Positions 1-6,883 are shown, numbered from the stretch's first letter. The stretch is DNA of 9,679 nucleotides from Chloroflexota bacterium (GCA_902810755.1 CADDYT010000200.1:1-9679); one strand, 5' to 3'. A program made the numbers and translations. Notes: generated by a model from the sequence alone, not told the origin.

Positions 1-20
1 CTGCCACCCAACCGTCGCCT

Positions 21-50
21 CGGATGCTTCGCTGTCGCTCAGCATGACAC
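21..50. repeat. Short intergenic repeat-like hairpin
   Basis: The stretch carries ATGCT (24-28) facing AGCAT (41-45) around a TCGCT-rich middle. From memory it resembles a short motif of the type GATTCTTCGCT..CGCTCAGAATGACA that is scattered through intergenic DNA of many bacteria, including Chloroflexota. The pairing is seen directly; the family resemblance is recall and was not checked. It lies in the non-coding start of the window and no gene could be assigned to it. Confidence 0.35.
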
Positions 51-65
51 GTCAGAGGGTCTTTG

Positions 66-105
66 TTATGGCATGACATGGCCATAATTCTTTATTTATG
101 GCATG
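66..105. promoter_or_regulatory. Inverted repeat TTATGGC/GCCATAA plus a third half-site
   Basis: TTATGGC (66-72) and GCCATAA (81-87) form a perfect 7-bp inverted repeat around 8 bases. A direct copy of TTATGGCATG (66-75) recurs at 96-105. The AT-rich stretch 88-99 follows the second arm. This could be a protein binding site with three half-sites, or a weak hairpin terminator for a gene to the left of the window. Nothing in the sequence decides between these. Confidence 0.3.
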
Positions 106-152
106 TCTGCACGTTCTGCCCAGATTCCTTCAGTATTCCATCGATAAAGCCG

Positions 153-172
153 ATACATACAGTGGTATGTAT
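153..172. promoter_or_regulatory. 20-bp palindrome, candidate operator
   Basis: ATACATAC and GTATGTAT are perfect 8-bp arms around AGTG. The site ends 39 bases before the ATG of the beta-propeller gene, where an operator or a 5' UTR hairpin would be expected. Dyad-symmetric sites of this size are typical of dimeric repressors such as TetR or GntR types. No regulator gene is in the window and no convincing -35/-10 pair was found beside it, so the role is inferred. Confidence 0.35.
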
Positions 173-211
173 GGCTGAATGTGAGATGAGAATGGAGGAA
201 GGATAGACGGG

Positions 212-1447
212 ATGCGACGTAAGAAAGCGGTGACGCTGCTGCTGCCTGTGGCGCTGGTGGCGGTGATAGGGCTGGCTCTGGCCGGGCAGCGGGCGGGACG
301 TGTTGATACGGGGGCGAGAGCGAACAGCTCGCTGGCCCCCGGCAACTATATCTACTATACCCTCAGGCAATCAGGGGGTTTTGTGCTGGCGCGCGCGGTG
401 AAGGGGACGGACGGGCAGCCGGTGAGCGCGCCGCAGGTTATCGCCAGCTTCAACGATTCTTTCGGGCTGGCGAGCGGCGATGGCGTGCTGTCGATGCAGC
501 TTTCGCCGGATGGCCGCTACCTGGCAATCAATGGCACGCGCGATCATGGCGAGCAGGTCTGGGTGTATGACACGCAGCACATGCTGATGCGCCTGACGCC
601 GCAGCACGTGCTGGGCAATTTCCTGCACTGGCTGCCCTCTGGCGACCGTTTCCTCTACCGGCCCATGTTCCCTATGGGGCCAGACGCGCCAATGGACGGC
701 AACAATGGCTGGAATCCGGGCCTGTGGATTGTGAATGCGGCAACGGGGAACCATGTGAATATCGATATTCATCTTCCCTCGGCCTTCCTGGTGGATGCCG
801 CGCCCTCGCCGGATGGGGCACATATTGTCTATTCCACTTCGCAGGGGCTGGGCCTGGGCAGCGATACGTGGTTGATGAAGAGTGATGGCAGCGAGCAGAC
901 GCACCTGTTTCATCTCAAAGGCGGCGCGCAATCTATCGCCGGTCTCTTCGCATGGTCGCCGGACGGCTCGAAGATTGCGTATGAGCGCATTTCCGATAGT
1001 CCGGTGCCGTTCCTGCCTGCCGGGCTATGGGTGATGAATCGCGTGGGGGGCGGGCAGCGTTTGCTGGCGCAGGCTGATGGCGGGCATGGCTACGCCCCGC
1101 TCTGGTCGCCAGATGGCAGGCGCATCGCCTTTGTCGAGCGCACCAACCTGGCAGACCGGCAGGCCGATACCTCCATGCAGGCGCTGCAATGCGGCGTTGC
1201 GGTGGCGGATGTGGCGAGCGGCCAGAGCTGGCTGGTGGCCTCGCCGCAGCAGACCCACATGCAGATCAATATCAATCCGCAATGGGCCAGCGATAGCGGT
1301 AGCATTACCTTCATGTCGTTCGCGCCCATGAACACGCTGATCGGCGCGACTCCGCATTACTGGTCGGCGGCGGTGGGCAGCGCGACGATGCACCCCGCTG
1401 TGCGTTCGCTGGCAACACCGACCATGCGCATTTTCGCGGCAGACTAG
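212..1447 (+). CDS. Secreted TolB-like beta-propeller (PD40 repeat) protein
   Basis: The 411-residue protein begins with a basic, then hydrophobic stretch (MRRKK, then residues 6-25), read as a signal peptide or N-terminal anchor; there is no lipobox cysteine. The mature part carries repeated blades with the PD40/WD40-like hallmark SPDG followed by a hydrophobic strand, at residues 98-101, 199-202, 249-252 and 299-302, plus a decayed copy (WASDSG) near 358-363. This is the fold of the TolB C-terminal domain, a protein-interaction platform rather than a known enzyme. The start is supported by GGAGGAAGGA (194-203) 8 bases upstream. The next gene starts 26 bases after the stop, so the two are probably co-transcribed and the propeller may work with the cell-wall peptidase outside the membrane. 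The partner and exact role are unknown; fold call strong, function open. Confidence 0.8.
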   Translation: MRRKKAVTLLLPVALVAVIGLALAGQRAGRVDTGARANSSLAPGNYIYYTLRQSGGFVLARAVKGTDGQPVSAPQVIASFNDSFGLASGDGVLSMQLSPDGRYLAINGTRDHGEQVWVYDTQHMLMRLTPQHVLGNFLHWLPSGDRFLYRPMFPMGPDAPMDGNNGWNPGLWIVNAATGNHVNIDIHLPSAFLVDAAPSPDGAHIVYSTSQGLGLGSDTWLMKSDGSEQTHLFHLKGGAQSIAGLFAWSPDGSKIAYERISDSPVPFLPAGLWVMNRVGGGQRLLAQADGGHGYAPLWSPDGRRIAFVERTNLADRQADTSMQALQCGVAVADVASGQSWLVASPQQTHMQININPQWASDSGSITFMSFAPMNTLIGATPHYWSAAVGSATMHPAVRSLATPTMRIFAAD

Positions 1448-1457
1448 CAGGCAAGAT

Positions 1458-1465
1458 GAGGAGGA
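1458..1465 (+). promoter_or_regulatory. Ribosome binding site that fixes the M23 peptidase start
   Basis: GAGGAGGA lies 8 bases before the ATG at 1474. An in-frame ATG at 1456 overlaps this site itself, so it is not the likely start. The choice removes six residues (MRRKRH) from the longest possible reading. Confidence 0.7.
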
Positions 1466-1473
1466 AAAGACAT

Positions 1474-4400
1474 ATGCATCTACAGAAGCGAACGGGGAAC
1501 ACCAGCGCGAGCAAGCCAGCCGCCACGCCGCAGGCCGCATCACAGGCCACGCCATCGGTCACGGAGCAGGCCACGGAGCAGGTCACGGAGCAGGCCACGC
1601 CATCGGTCACGGAGCAGGTCACGGAGCAGGTCACGGAGCAGGCCACGGAGCAGGCCACCCGCAAGGGGTGGCCCTACTATACGCGAGGCGGTCGCAGAGC
1701 CTGGGGAACTGACGTATATAGTAGGGCCACCCCTTGCGGGTGGCCTGCGATGTGGCCGACGGCATGGTCTGGGGGCAGGCCTGCGCCGTGGGCTTCTGCG
1801 CGAACTGGTGCATGGTCTGGGGGCAGGCCTGCGCCGTGGGCTTCTGCGCGAACTGGTGCATGGGCTGGTGCGTGGCGGGTGGCCTGCTCACGCTTGCATC
1901 CCTTTCGGGTCATGCTGGCGGGACTGATCCTGCTGGTTGTGCTGGCAAGTCTTGCAGGTGGCTTCTTTGTGGGCGGGAAGCTGCCGTTTGGAGGGCAGAC
2001 GGCGAGCAGGCATGTCGTGACACTGGCGGCGCGGCAGCAGGCGAACGCGCCCGCACCCTTTCTGCACCGCCCCTACTATGGCAATCGCACCATTGCTTCG
2101 CGCACGGTCTCGTTTGTTGACCACGACCGGCCCTGGTACGATTACGACGGCGTCTTTGTGCGCTACGACGGGCAGAAGTGGACTGGCGTCTCTATCGGCT
2201 CCTGCACGGGCGGCGTCAACTGCTACGACGGGCATAACGGCTATGATCTGAACCTGTGGTACGAGCCGGTGCTGAGCGCGGCAGCGGGAACGGTGATTCG
2301 CGCCGGCTGGTACGACCCGACGAACCACCAGAGCGCGCTCGGCCTGTGGGCCGCCGTCGATCATGGCAACGGCTTCGTCACAGCCTATGGGCATTTGAGC
2401 GCGCTGACGGTCGCGGTGGGCGATACGGTCGGGACACAGTGGCAGCTTGGCACGAGCGGCACCACCGGCTCTTCGACCGGGCCGCACCTGCACATGGCCA
2501 CCTACTATCTCCCCTACTGGAACGCCACCGACCCCTTTGGCTGGACAGGCAACTATGCCGACCCCAATGTTGTGCCTGACTACTACCTCTGGGTCAATAA
2601 TGCGGGCACGGCCAGCACGATTCCGCTTTTGAGCAGCAACGGCAGCGCCGTCTATCCGGGCGCGACGCTGGTGGACGATGGCGGACCGGGCTGGAGCAGT
2701 ACGGGAAGCTGGTCTGTGGCCACATCTGCCACCGATATCAACGGCGACCTGCGCTGGACGACCAGCAGTAGCGGCGCGGCAACGGCAACAGCGACATGGC
2801 AGCCAAAGCTGTCTCAGGATGGTTACTACGAGGTAGGTGTCTTTGTCGACGATAATCATGCCAGCAGCGGCTGGGCGCCCTATACCATCTATAGCGATGA
2901 CCCGAACCACCCCGGCACGGAGATTCAGCACACCGTGTACCTGGATGAGGAGCATATTGGCTCGTTTCCGGGGCCGTATGGCTGGGAGAACACGGGGCCG
3001 CAGTGGGTGAGCCTCGGCACCTACTACTTCAGCGCCTTAATGAATGGGCGCGTCGTCTTGAGCAACGCGACGGGCGAGAACGGCACGCAACTGGCAGCGG
3101 ACGGTGTGGAATTTGCTCCCGTCGCCAGCATGCCGGGTCAGACGCCGCCCGTCTACAGCTTTGCCGTCTCCGGCGACGATACTCCTGCCGCTCTCTTGCC
3201 CAATAGCACGGCAAAGGTTGATCTCACCCTGCAAAATAGCGGCAATTTCACCTGGCCCGCCACCGGCACCAGCGCCGTCGCCCTCATCTATCGCTGGCTC
3301 AACGCGCAGAATCAGGTGATTTTGACGGGGAACAGCACTGCCTTGCCACAGGATGTGAAGCCCGGTGGCTCCGTCTCGCTCAGCGTCTCCGTGCGAACGC
3401 CGACTGTGTCGGTGGGAACATATACGCTGCAATGGGATATGGTGCAGGGGCAGACGGTTTTCTCTCAGCAGGGGGCAAAGCCGCACAACGACAGCGTTGA
3501 GATCGCCGCTTACGCCGCCTCTATTGCCACGAGCGGCCTGCCGACGAACTTGCCGCCGGGCGCAACCGTGCAGGTGCAGGTGAGCGCGAAGAACACGGGC
3601 GCACAAACATGGGCGGCAACGGGCAGCGAGCGGGTGACGGCGGGCTATTACTGGCTGAACAACGCAGGCCAGCCCGTCGCCCCATCAATCGCGGGGCCGT
3701 CCAGCACAGGAACGCTGGCCGCCGATGTTGCGCCGGGAGGCAGCACAACCGTTTCGCTGACCCTGCACACGCCCGCGCTGGCCGGAACGTACCGGCTGGT
3801 CTATGACTTCCAGCAGCAGGGAGTCTGGTTCTCCTCGCAGGGCGCGCCATCGCTCACGCTCAACATGACGATTACGCCCGGCCTGCCCGCGACATACTAC
3901 TTTGCTGAGGGCTACACGGGGACGGGAACTACCGAGTACCTGTCCCTGACCAATCCGTCGGTGACCCCTCTCACCGTTACCATTACGTATCTCTTCCAGG
4001 GCGGCGCGCCGCTGACGCGCACGTATACGGTGGCGGCGCAGGGAGAGAACGTGCTGAATATCAATCACGAGGTGGGCGCGAATAAGGCAGTAGGGATGAT
4101 GGTGCAGGGGAATCAGCCTTTTGCCGCGGAGCGCACCATGTACACGCACAAGGGCGCGTTTGTGGCCGCCACGGACAGCCCCGGCATCGTCTCGCTTGCC
4201 AGCAACTGGTACTTTGCCGACGGCCACACCACGCCGGGCTGGAATACCCTGCTCTCCGTGCTGAACCCGTCTGCGCAGTCCGTCACGCTCACCATGACTG
4301 GCCTGACCGGGAGCGCGGCTGGCCTGAGACCGAGAAATAACGCCGGTACCTACACCATCGCGGCACGTTCGCGTGCGACGATTGTCCTCAATACAGTCTT

Positions 4401-5157
4401 TCCCAACCAGCAGTTCGGGCTGGCAATTTCCGCCAGCGCGCCCGTAGCGGTTGAGGAGCCGATGTACCTGGCGAGCGGTTCTCAGCGCGGCGGCAGTGTT
4501 CTCGCAGGCGTGTCAGCCCCACAGCAGACGTGGTACTTTGGCGCGGGCAATACCACCGCAGGCTTCAATGAGCATCTGATCCTGACAGGCCTCAACGCGC
4601 ATCCCGTCAGCGCGCAGGTGCGCTACCTGCTGGCGAACGGGCAGGTCGTCACGCAGAACGTAAGCATACCCGCGCAGGGACGCCTGGATGTCAGCGTGAA
4701 TGGCGTGGTCAGGTCGGCGCTGCACGCGATAATGGTTACTGCATCCGCCCCAATCGTAGCGGCGCGCGAATCGTTCTTCACGACGCAACCTGGCGGCATT
4801 GGCACGGTGACGGGCAGCACGACCGTGACGGGCAGTACCGCACCGCATAGCGCCTGGTATGTGGCGCAGGGAGATAGCAGCGCCGGACATGTGGAATCGC
4901 TGGCGCTGGCAAACTTCGCCAGCGGCACAGCGCAGATACAGGTCGTCTACTACCCGACCGGCGGCGCACCCATCGTCAAGACCTACACGCTGGCGGCGAA
5001 CACGCTCATGACGCTCAATCTGGCAAACGAGGCGGGAACCGGCACGCCGGTGGGCATGGCAATCTACTCAACGCAGCCGATTGTGGTGGAGCAGAGCATG
5101 TTCTTCAATCTGAACGGCGCGAGCGGCGGCTACGCCAGTATGGCTTACGGGCAATGA
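1474..5157 (+). CDS. Membrane-anchored M23 peptidase with golvesin-like, NBR1-like and C-terminal repeat domains
   Basis: About 1227 residues from the ATG at 1474. Residues 1-145 are a low-complexity, repeat-coded tail. A transmembrane helix (about 146-168, after the basic RLHPFR) predicts the tail inside and the rest outside. The M23 peptidase domain follows: H254 and D258 (HxxxD) and H340 of GPHLHM are the expected zinc ligands, with H307 (YGHLS) and H338 as catalytic histidines. All are intact, so it should be an active metallo-endopeptidase cutting peptide cross-links in cell wall. Next come a golvesin/Xly CBD-like beta-sandwich (about 393-551), two NBR1-like Ig domains (about 559-680 and 682-802; each has W.ATG and PGG..S motifs), and four related repeats of the DUF5719 kind (about 804-899, 911-1000, 1018-1104, 1127-1219), each opening with WYFA.G-like residues. 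These outer modules probably bind surface polymers. It follows the beta-propeller gene by 26 bases. The zinc site is clear; domain names beyond M23 rest on motif memory. Confidence 0.85.
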   Translation: MHLQKRTGNTSASKPAATPQAASQATPSVTEQATEQVTEQATPSVTEQVTEQVTEQATEQATRKGWPYYTRGGRRAWGTDVYSRATPCGWPAMWPTAWSGGRPAPWASARTGAWSGGRPAPWASARTGAWAGAWRVACSRLHPFRVMLAGLILLVVLASLAGGFFVGGKLPFGGQTASRHVVTLAARQQANAPAPFLHRPYYGNRTIASRTVSFVDHDRPWYDYDGVFVRYDGQKWTGVSIGSCTGGVNCYDGHNGYDLNLWYEPVLSAAAGTVIRAGWYDPTNHQSALGLWAAVDHGNGFVTAYGHLSALTVAVGDTVGTQWQLGTSGTTGSSTGPHLHMATYYLPYWNATDPFGWTGNYADPNVVPDYYLWVNNAGTASTIPLLSSNGSAVYPGATLVDDGGPGWSSTGSWSVATSATDINGDLRWTTSSSGAATATATWQPKLSQDGYYEVGVFVDDNHASSGWAPYTIYSDDPNHPGTEIQHTVYLDEEHIGSFPGPYGWENTGPQWVSLGTYYFSALMNGRVVLSNATGENGTQLAADGVEFAPVASMPGQTPPVYSFAVSGDDTPAALLPNSTAKVDLTLQNSGNFTWPATGTSAVALIYRWLNAQNQVILTGNSTALPQDVKPGGSVSLSVSVRTPTVSVGTYTLQWDMVQGQTVFSQQGAKPHNDSVEIAAYAASIATSGLPTNLPPGATVQVQVSAKNTGAQTWAATGSERVTAGYYWLNNAGQPVAPSIAGPSSTGTLAADVAPGGSTTVSLTLHTPALAGTYRLVYDFQQQGVWFSSQGAPSLTLNMTITPGLPATYYFAEGYTGTGTTEYLSLTNPSVTPLTVTITYLFQGGAPLTRTYTVAAQGENVLNINHEVGANKAVGMMVQGNQPFAAERTMYTHKGAFVAATDSPGIVSLASNWYFADGHTTPGWNTLLSVLNPSAQSVTLTMTGLTGSAAGLRPRNNAGTYTIAARSRATIVLNTVFPNQQFGLAISASAPVAVEEPMYLASGSQRGGSVLAGVSAPQQTWYFGAGNTTAGFNEHLILTGLNAHPVSAQVRYLLANGQVVTQNVSIPAQGRLDVSVNGVVRSALHAIMVTASAPIVAARESFFTTQPGGIGTVTGSTTVTGSTAPHSAWYVAQGDSSAGHVESLALANFASGTAQIQVVYYPTGGAPIVKTYTLAANTLMTLNLANEAGTGTPVGMAIYSTQPIVVEQSMFFNLNGASGGYASMAYGQ
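1546..1652 (+). repeat. 12-bp tandem repeat inside the M23 gene
   Basis: A 12-bp unit of the form GAGCAGGYCACG is repeated, interrupted by two copies of CCATCGGTCACG. It codes for (V/A)TEQ repeats with PSV inserts in the cytoplasmic tail. The last unit runs straight into the left arm of the 32-bp inverted repeat, sharing GCAGGCCAC, which suggests that both come from one element. The unit is a multiple of three, so expansion keeps the frame. Confidence 0.8.
1650..1748. repeat. Perfect 32-bp inverted repeat element within the M23 coding sequence
   Basis: Arms 1650-1681 and 1717-1748 are exact reverse complements around a 35-base centre. Each arm also folds on itself: GGCCACCC (1653-1660) pairs with GGGTGGCC (1666-1673). 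The element can thus form one long hairpin or two short ones. It is read through in frame, giving residues that include GWPYYTRGG and YSRATPCGWP. Pieces identical to it recur at 6786-6802, 6824-6838 and 9662-9679, so it belongs to a dispersed MITE- or REP-like family. No transposase gene and no target duplication were identified. Confidence 0.85.
1763..1858 (+). repeat. Two exact 48-bp tandem copies inside the M23 gene
   Basis: 1763-1810 and 1811-1858 are identical. Forty-eight bases are 16 codons, so the duplication is silent for frame and gives the peptide WSGGRPAPWASARTGA twice. CATGG at 1859 begins a third, degenerate copy. The complete identity implies recent duplication. It lies just right of the inverted repeat, as the 12-bp array lies just left of it. 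Confidence 0.9.
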
Positions 5158-5279
5158 TGCCGGATCATGCTGAAACACACTGCAACGCGATACGTCCCTG
5201 GCACGTACTACATGGTGGATGTGGATGCGGGGATCTGGAGAGAGCAAAACTGATGATGAAAAGTGAAAGGGAAAAATAG
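5158..5279. other. Intergenic gap without clear signals
   Basis: There is no stem followed by a T-run after the M23 stop codon and no recognisable promoter. The only clear signal is AAAGGGA (5266-5272), the ribosome binding site of the next gene. Read-through from the M23 gene into the small membrane protein is therefore possible. Confidence 0.4.
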
Positions 5280-5543
5280 ATGTCAGGTAATCGCGGTTGC
5301 GTGATGAATTCGCTGCTGTTTCTGGTGATCGTGTTTGTGCCGGTGGTGGGGCATATTATCGAAACGGTGATGGTGTTTGAGGATGAACATACACCCGTAG
5401 GAACTGTCCTCTGGTTGCTGGTCATCTGGTCAACGCCGTTCATTGGCCCCCTGCTCTACCTGCTGTTCGGTCAGACGCGCCGCCGCGTCATGTTCGGCCA
5501 GCCCTACTACGGCTACCAGCCTTACCAGCAGCGCACGTTCTAA
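5280..5543 (+). CDS. Small two-helix membrane protein, PLDc_N-type
   Basis: The 87-residue protein has two hydrophobic helices (about 9-30 and 40-62) and ends in a basic, aromatic tail (QTRRR, then YYGYQPYQQ). The second helix carries the pattern WLLVIWSTPFIGPLLYLLFG, which matches the N-terminal region of cardiolipin-synthase-like phospholipase D proteins (PLDc_N, PF13396). That domain often occurs alone as a small membrane protein of unknown function. No catalytic HKD motif is present, so it is not itself a phospholipase. AAAGGGA (5266-5272) supports the start; an in-frame ATG at 5304 is a weaker alternative without its own binding site. It converges on the glycosylase-type gene. Confidence 0.7.
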   Translation: MSGNRGCVMNSLLFLVIVFVPVVGHIIETVMVFEDEHTPVGTVLWLLVIWSTPFIGPLLYLLFGQTRRRVMFGQPYYGYQPYQQRTF

Positions 5544-5569
5544 TGTCATTGCGCTAGAGTGATGCAGAA

Positions 5570-5597
5570 AAGCGGGTGGTCGCGAGGCTGCCCGCTT
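5570..5597 (-). terminator. Shared hairpin terminator between convergent genes
   Basis: AAGCGGG (5570-5576) and CCCGCTT (5591-5597) are perfect 7-bp arms with a 14-base loop. On the minus strand the stem is followed by TTTTC and lies 10 bases after the stop of the glycosylase-type gene, as expected of an intrinsic terminator. On the plus strand the tail is poor in T, so termination of the membrane-protein gene would be weaker. Confidence 0.6.
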
Positions 5598-5607
5598 CGT
5601 CGTAGTT

Positions 5608-6021
5608 TCAGGGAACGGGCCAGAAGTATGGCAGGTCTTCTGGCACGTCCCAGCCGAACTGGCGATAATATGCAGGCTCTTTGCGCAGCAGGTTGGACTG
5701 ATGGGAGCGGTGCAGGCGCGGGTCTCCCAGCCACCAGGGATAGGTGATCTGTATGCCCTCAAGATCATAGTATGGTATGCTATTCCGGTAGCCGCGCCTC
5801 TTCCACTCAGTGATCATGCTGTTGACGTACTCTTTGAGCGCATTTTCATAGCCGCGCCACATCTTGACCGCCGGGTGATTGAACCAGCCGCCCCGGTAAT
5901 CAGGCGGTTTAGCCAGCACATGAAGAATCTGCAGCCCCTCTACCCGCTGTTTCCCCAGCCGTCTATTATCCAGCGTTTGCGCAACCTTCTCGAACGAGGC
6001 ATAGGGCAGAAATGTTTGCAT
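5608..6021 (-). CDS. Pyrimidine-dimer DNA glycosylase-type protein (Pyr_excise, MSMEG_6728-like)
   Basis: The 137-residue protein starts at the ATG at 6021, behind AAGGAG (6030-6035 on the minus strand, 8-base gap). This removes 13 residues of a longer GTG-started reading and leaves the N-terminus MQTFLPY that I recall as typical of the family. Conserved blocks are LDNRRLGKQRVEGLQIL (about 17-33), NHPAVKMWRGYE (about 48-59) and GDPRLHRSHQSNLLRK (about 98-113). The family (PF03013) includes T4 endonuclease V, which removes UV-induced pyrimidine dimers using its N-terminal amine and a glutamate. E28 in KQRVE is the candidate counterpart, by position only. The actinobacterial-type branch is mostly uncharacterised, so dimer repair is a family-based prediction. 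The gene is transcribed away from the met operon, with about 187 bases between its start and the met promoter. Confidence 0.8.
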   Translation of the reverse strand: MQTFLPYASFEKVAQTLDNRRLGKQRVEGLQILHVLAKPPDYRGGWFNHPAVKMWRGYENALKEYVNSMITEWKRRGYRNSIPYYDLEGIQITYPWWLGDPRLHRSHQSNLLRKEPAYYRQFGWDVPEDLPYFWPVP

Positions 6022-6109
6022 AGCCTTCTCTCCTTCTAAAGATTCCTCCAGGGCGACCACCAGGGTCGTCCCTCCCCTCGCTCCATGTATGTGAACTGTG
6101 CTGTAAAAG

Positions 6110-6125
6110 ATGAGACGTTTCTCAT
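6110..6125. promoter_or_regulatory. 16-bp palindrome in the divergent intergenic region
   Basis: ATGAGA and TCTCAT are perfect 6-bp arms around CGTT. It lies 89 bases upstream of the glycosylase-type start and about 83 bases before the met -35 box, between divergent genes, where a repressor site or divergent control site would fit. No matching regulator is seen. Confidence 0.3.
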
Positions 6126-6157
6126 GGGAGAAAGGGGGAAATTATGAAGGTCTGGCG

Positions 6158-6166
6158 TGGTATAAT
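6158..6166 (+). promoter_or_regulatory. Possible extended -10 promoter
   Basis: TGGTATAAT is a perfect -10 box with the TGn extension, which can act without a good -35. Bases 6138-6143 (GAAATT) are a poor -35. A transcript from here would also pass through the riboswitch. GTGG (6157-6160) and CCAC (6171-6174) frame the box, which may be chance. Confidence 0.4.
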
Positions 6167-6207
6167 GTCTCCACAGGAGAAGATAGGTGAAATGTACAGA
6201 ATTGCCC

Positions 6208-6237
6208 TTGACATTGCCGCAGGTTGGCGGGTATACT
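6208..6237 (+). promoter_or_regulatory. Sigma-70-type promoter of the met leader
   Basis: A perfect -35 (TTGACA, 6208-6213) is followed after 18 bases by TATACT (6232-6237), one base off the consensus. Transcription would start near 6244, about 58 bases before the riboswitch. It is the best promoter match in the window and lies upstream of both RNA sensors, so one transcript carries both. Confidence 0.75.
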
Positions 6238-6301
6238 TGTTACTAACAAATCGAAAGTGGTGTACATAGACAACCGAACAGGTGCAGGAAATCAAATTTC
6301 T

Positions 6302-6422
6302 GCTCTCATCCAGAGAGGTGGAGGGAAACGGCCCGATGAAGCCCGGCAACCCATCCGCAGCGTCGCGGGAAGGGTGCCAATTCCGGCGGAACACGTTGCT
6401 TTGCGTTCCGCAAGATGAGGGG
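6302..6422 (+). ncRNA. SAM-I (S-box) riboswitch
   Basis: The element follows the SAM-I consensus: CTCATC (6305-6310) pairs with GATGAG (6414-6419) as P1; inside are the conserved AGAGGTGGAGGGA, then GGCCCGATGAAGCCCGGCAA (kink-turn and SAM pocket region) and GGGTGCCAATTCC (P3/P4 region). Family knowledge: SAM binding stabilises P1. AGGGG (6418-6422), part of or next to the 3' strand of P1, can instead pair with CCCCT (6444-6448) of the terminator, giving the classical antiterminator. High SAM should therefore switch transcription off. It fits the downstream methionine genes. Confidence 0.95.
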
Positions 6423-6441
6423 AAATGCGCAGCGTTGCCGT

Positions 6442-6467
6442 AACCCCTGAAAGGCAGGGGTTTTTTT
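6442..6467 (+). terminator. Intrinsic terminator of the SAM-I riboswitch
   Basis: AACCCCTG (6442-6449) pairs with CAGGGGTT (6455-6462) over a 5-base loop, followed by T to 6467. Its 5' half is shared with the antiterminator, as described for the riboswitch. It lies 20 bases after the aptamer. Confidence 0.92.
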
Positions 6468-6723
6468 GTGGCCTGCGCATTGTGTACTTTAGCAGTCAAG
6501 TAAATAACTACTGTGAAGAGGACGAGTAAACGAGAGGGGCGGCTACAGCGAGCCGGGGCCGATGAGAAGCCGGTGCCGTACCCGCGTTGAATATGACCTC
6601 GGAGTAGCAGGCTGAACGCTCATACCCTCAATGGGCAAGCAAGTAGGCTGTGCCGTTGGCCGCGTTACAGGCCGGAGTGTTGCAATAGTATACTGCCGTA
6701 CCCTCGCCGCGCCGCAGGGTACG

Positions 6724-6883
6724 AGCCGCACCGAGCCGCAGACCAGGCGCCGGGCCGCAGGCCACCCGCCGGGCCGCAGACCACCGGGTGGCCCTACTAT
6801 ACTGGATAGCGCGAATGACGTGGCTTGCGGGTGGCCTGTGGTGGGCGGGTGGCCTGTGGCGGGCGGGTGGCCTGCGCGCCGCG
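6724..6883. repeat. GC-rich repeat element inserted in the T-box leader
   Basis: The core shares 17 exact bases with the M23 element (6786-6802 equals 1666-1682) and 15 more (6824-6838 equals 1733-1747), spaced as in that element but without most of its right-hand TATAGTAGGGCCACCCC. To the right is an 18-bp tandem repeat beginning GGGTGGCCTGTGG (6829-6846, 6847-6864, partial 6865-6874). To the left are GGGCCGCAG-type repeats (about 6752-6785). The element lies inside the loop of an 11-bp helix of the leader. Confidence 0.8.

Noticed and set aside
1456..1473. ATG at 1456 as the start of the M23 peptidase
   Set aside because: That start overlaps the GAGGAGGA site that is well placed for the in-frame ATG at 1474, and no binding site lies upstream of it at a good distance.
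1546..1858. CRISPR-like array
   Set aside because: The repeats are contiguous 12-bp and 48-bp tandems and an inverted repeat within a coding frame. There are no regular unique spacers and no cas genes.
1888..2955. A 355-codon open frame on the minus strand opposite the M23 gene
   Set aside because: The plus-strand frame has intact M23 catalytic motifs. The minus frame is rich in Arg/Ala/Val with no recognisable domain, as expected of a shadow in GC-rich DNA.
6480..6510. A promoter between the SAM-I terminator and the T-box (TTGTGT with TAAATA or TAACTA)
   Set aside because: Both boxes are poor and the spacing is 15 or 19 bases. It was noted because a real promoter here would break the serial-gate model, but it is not supported enough to call.
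6589..6596. Reading the T-box specifier as Tyr (TAT) or Ile (ATA)
   Set aside because: TAT would be followed by G and leave GA before the helix; ATA would leave TGA. ATG followed by A next to the CCTC helix fits the usual geometry and matches the met genes downstream.
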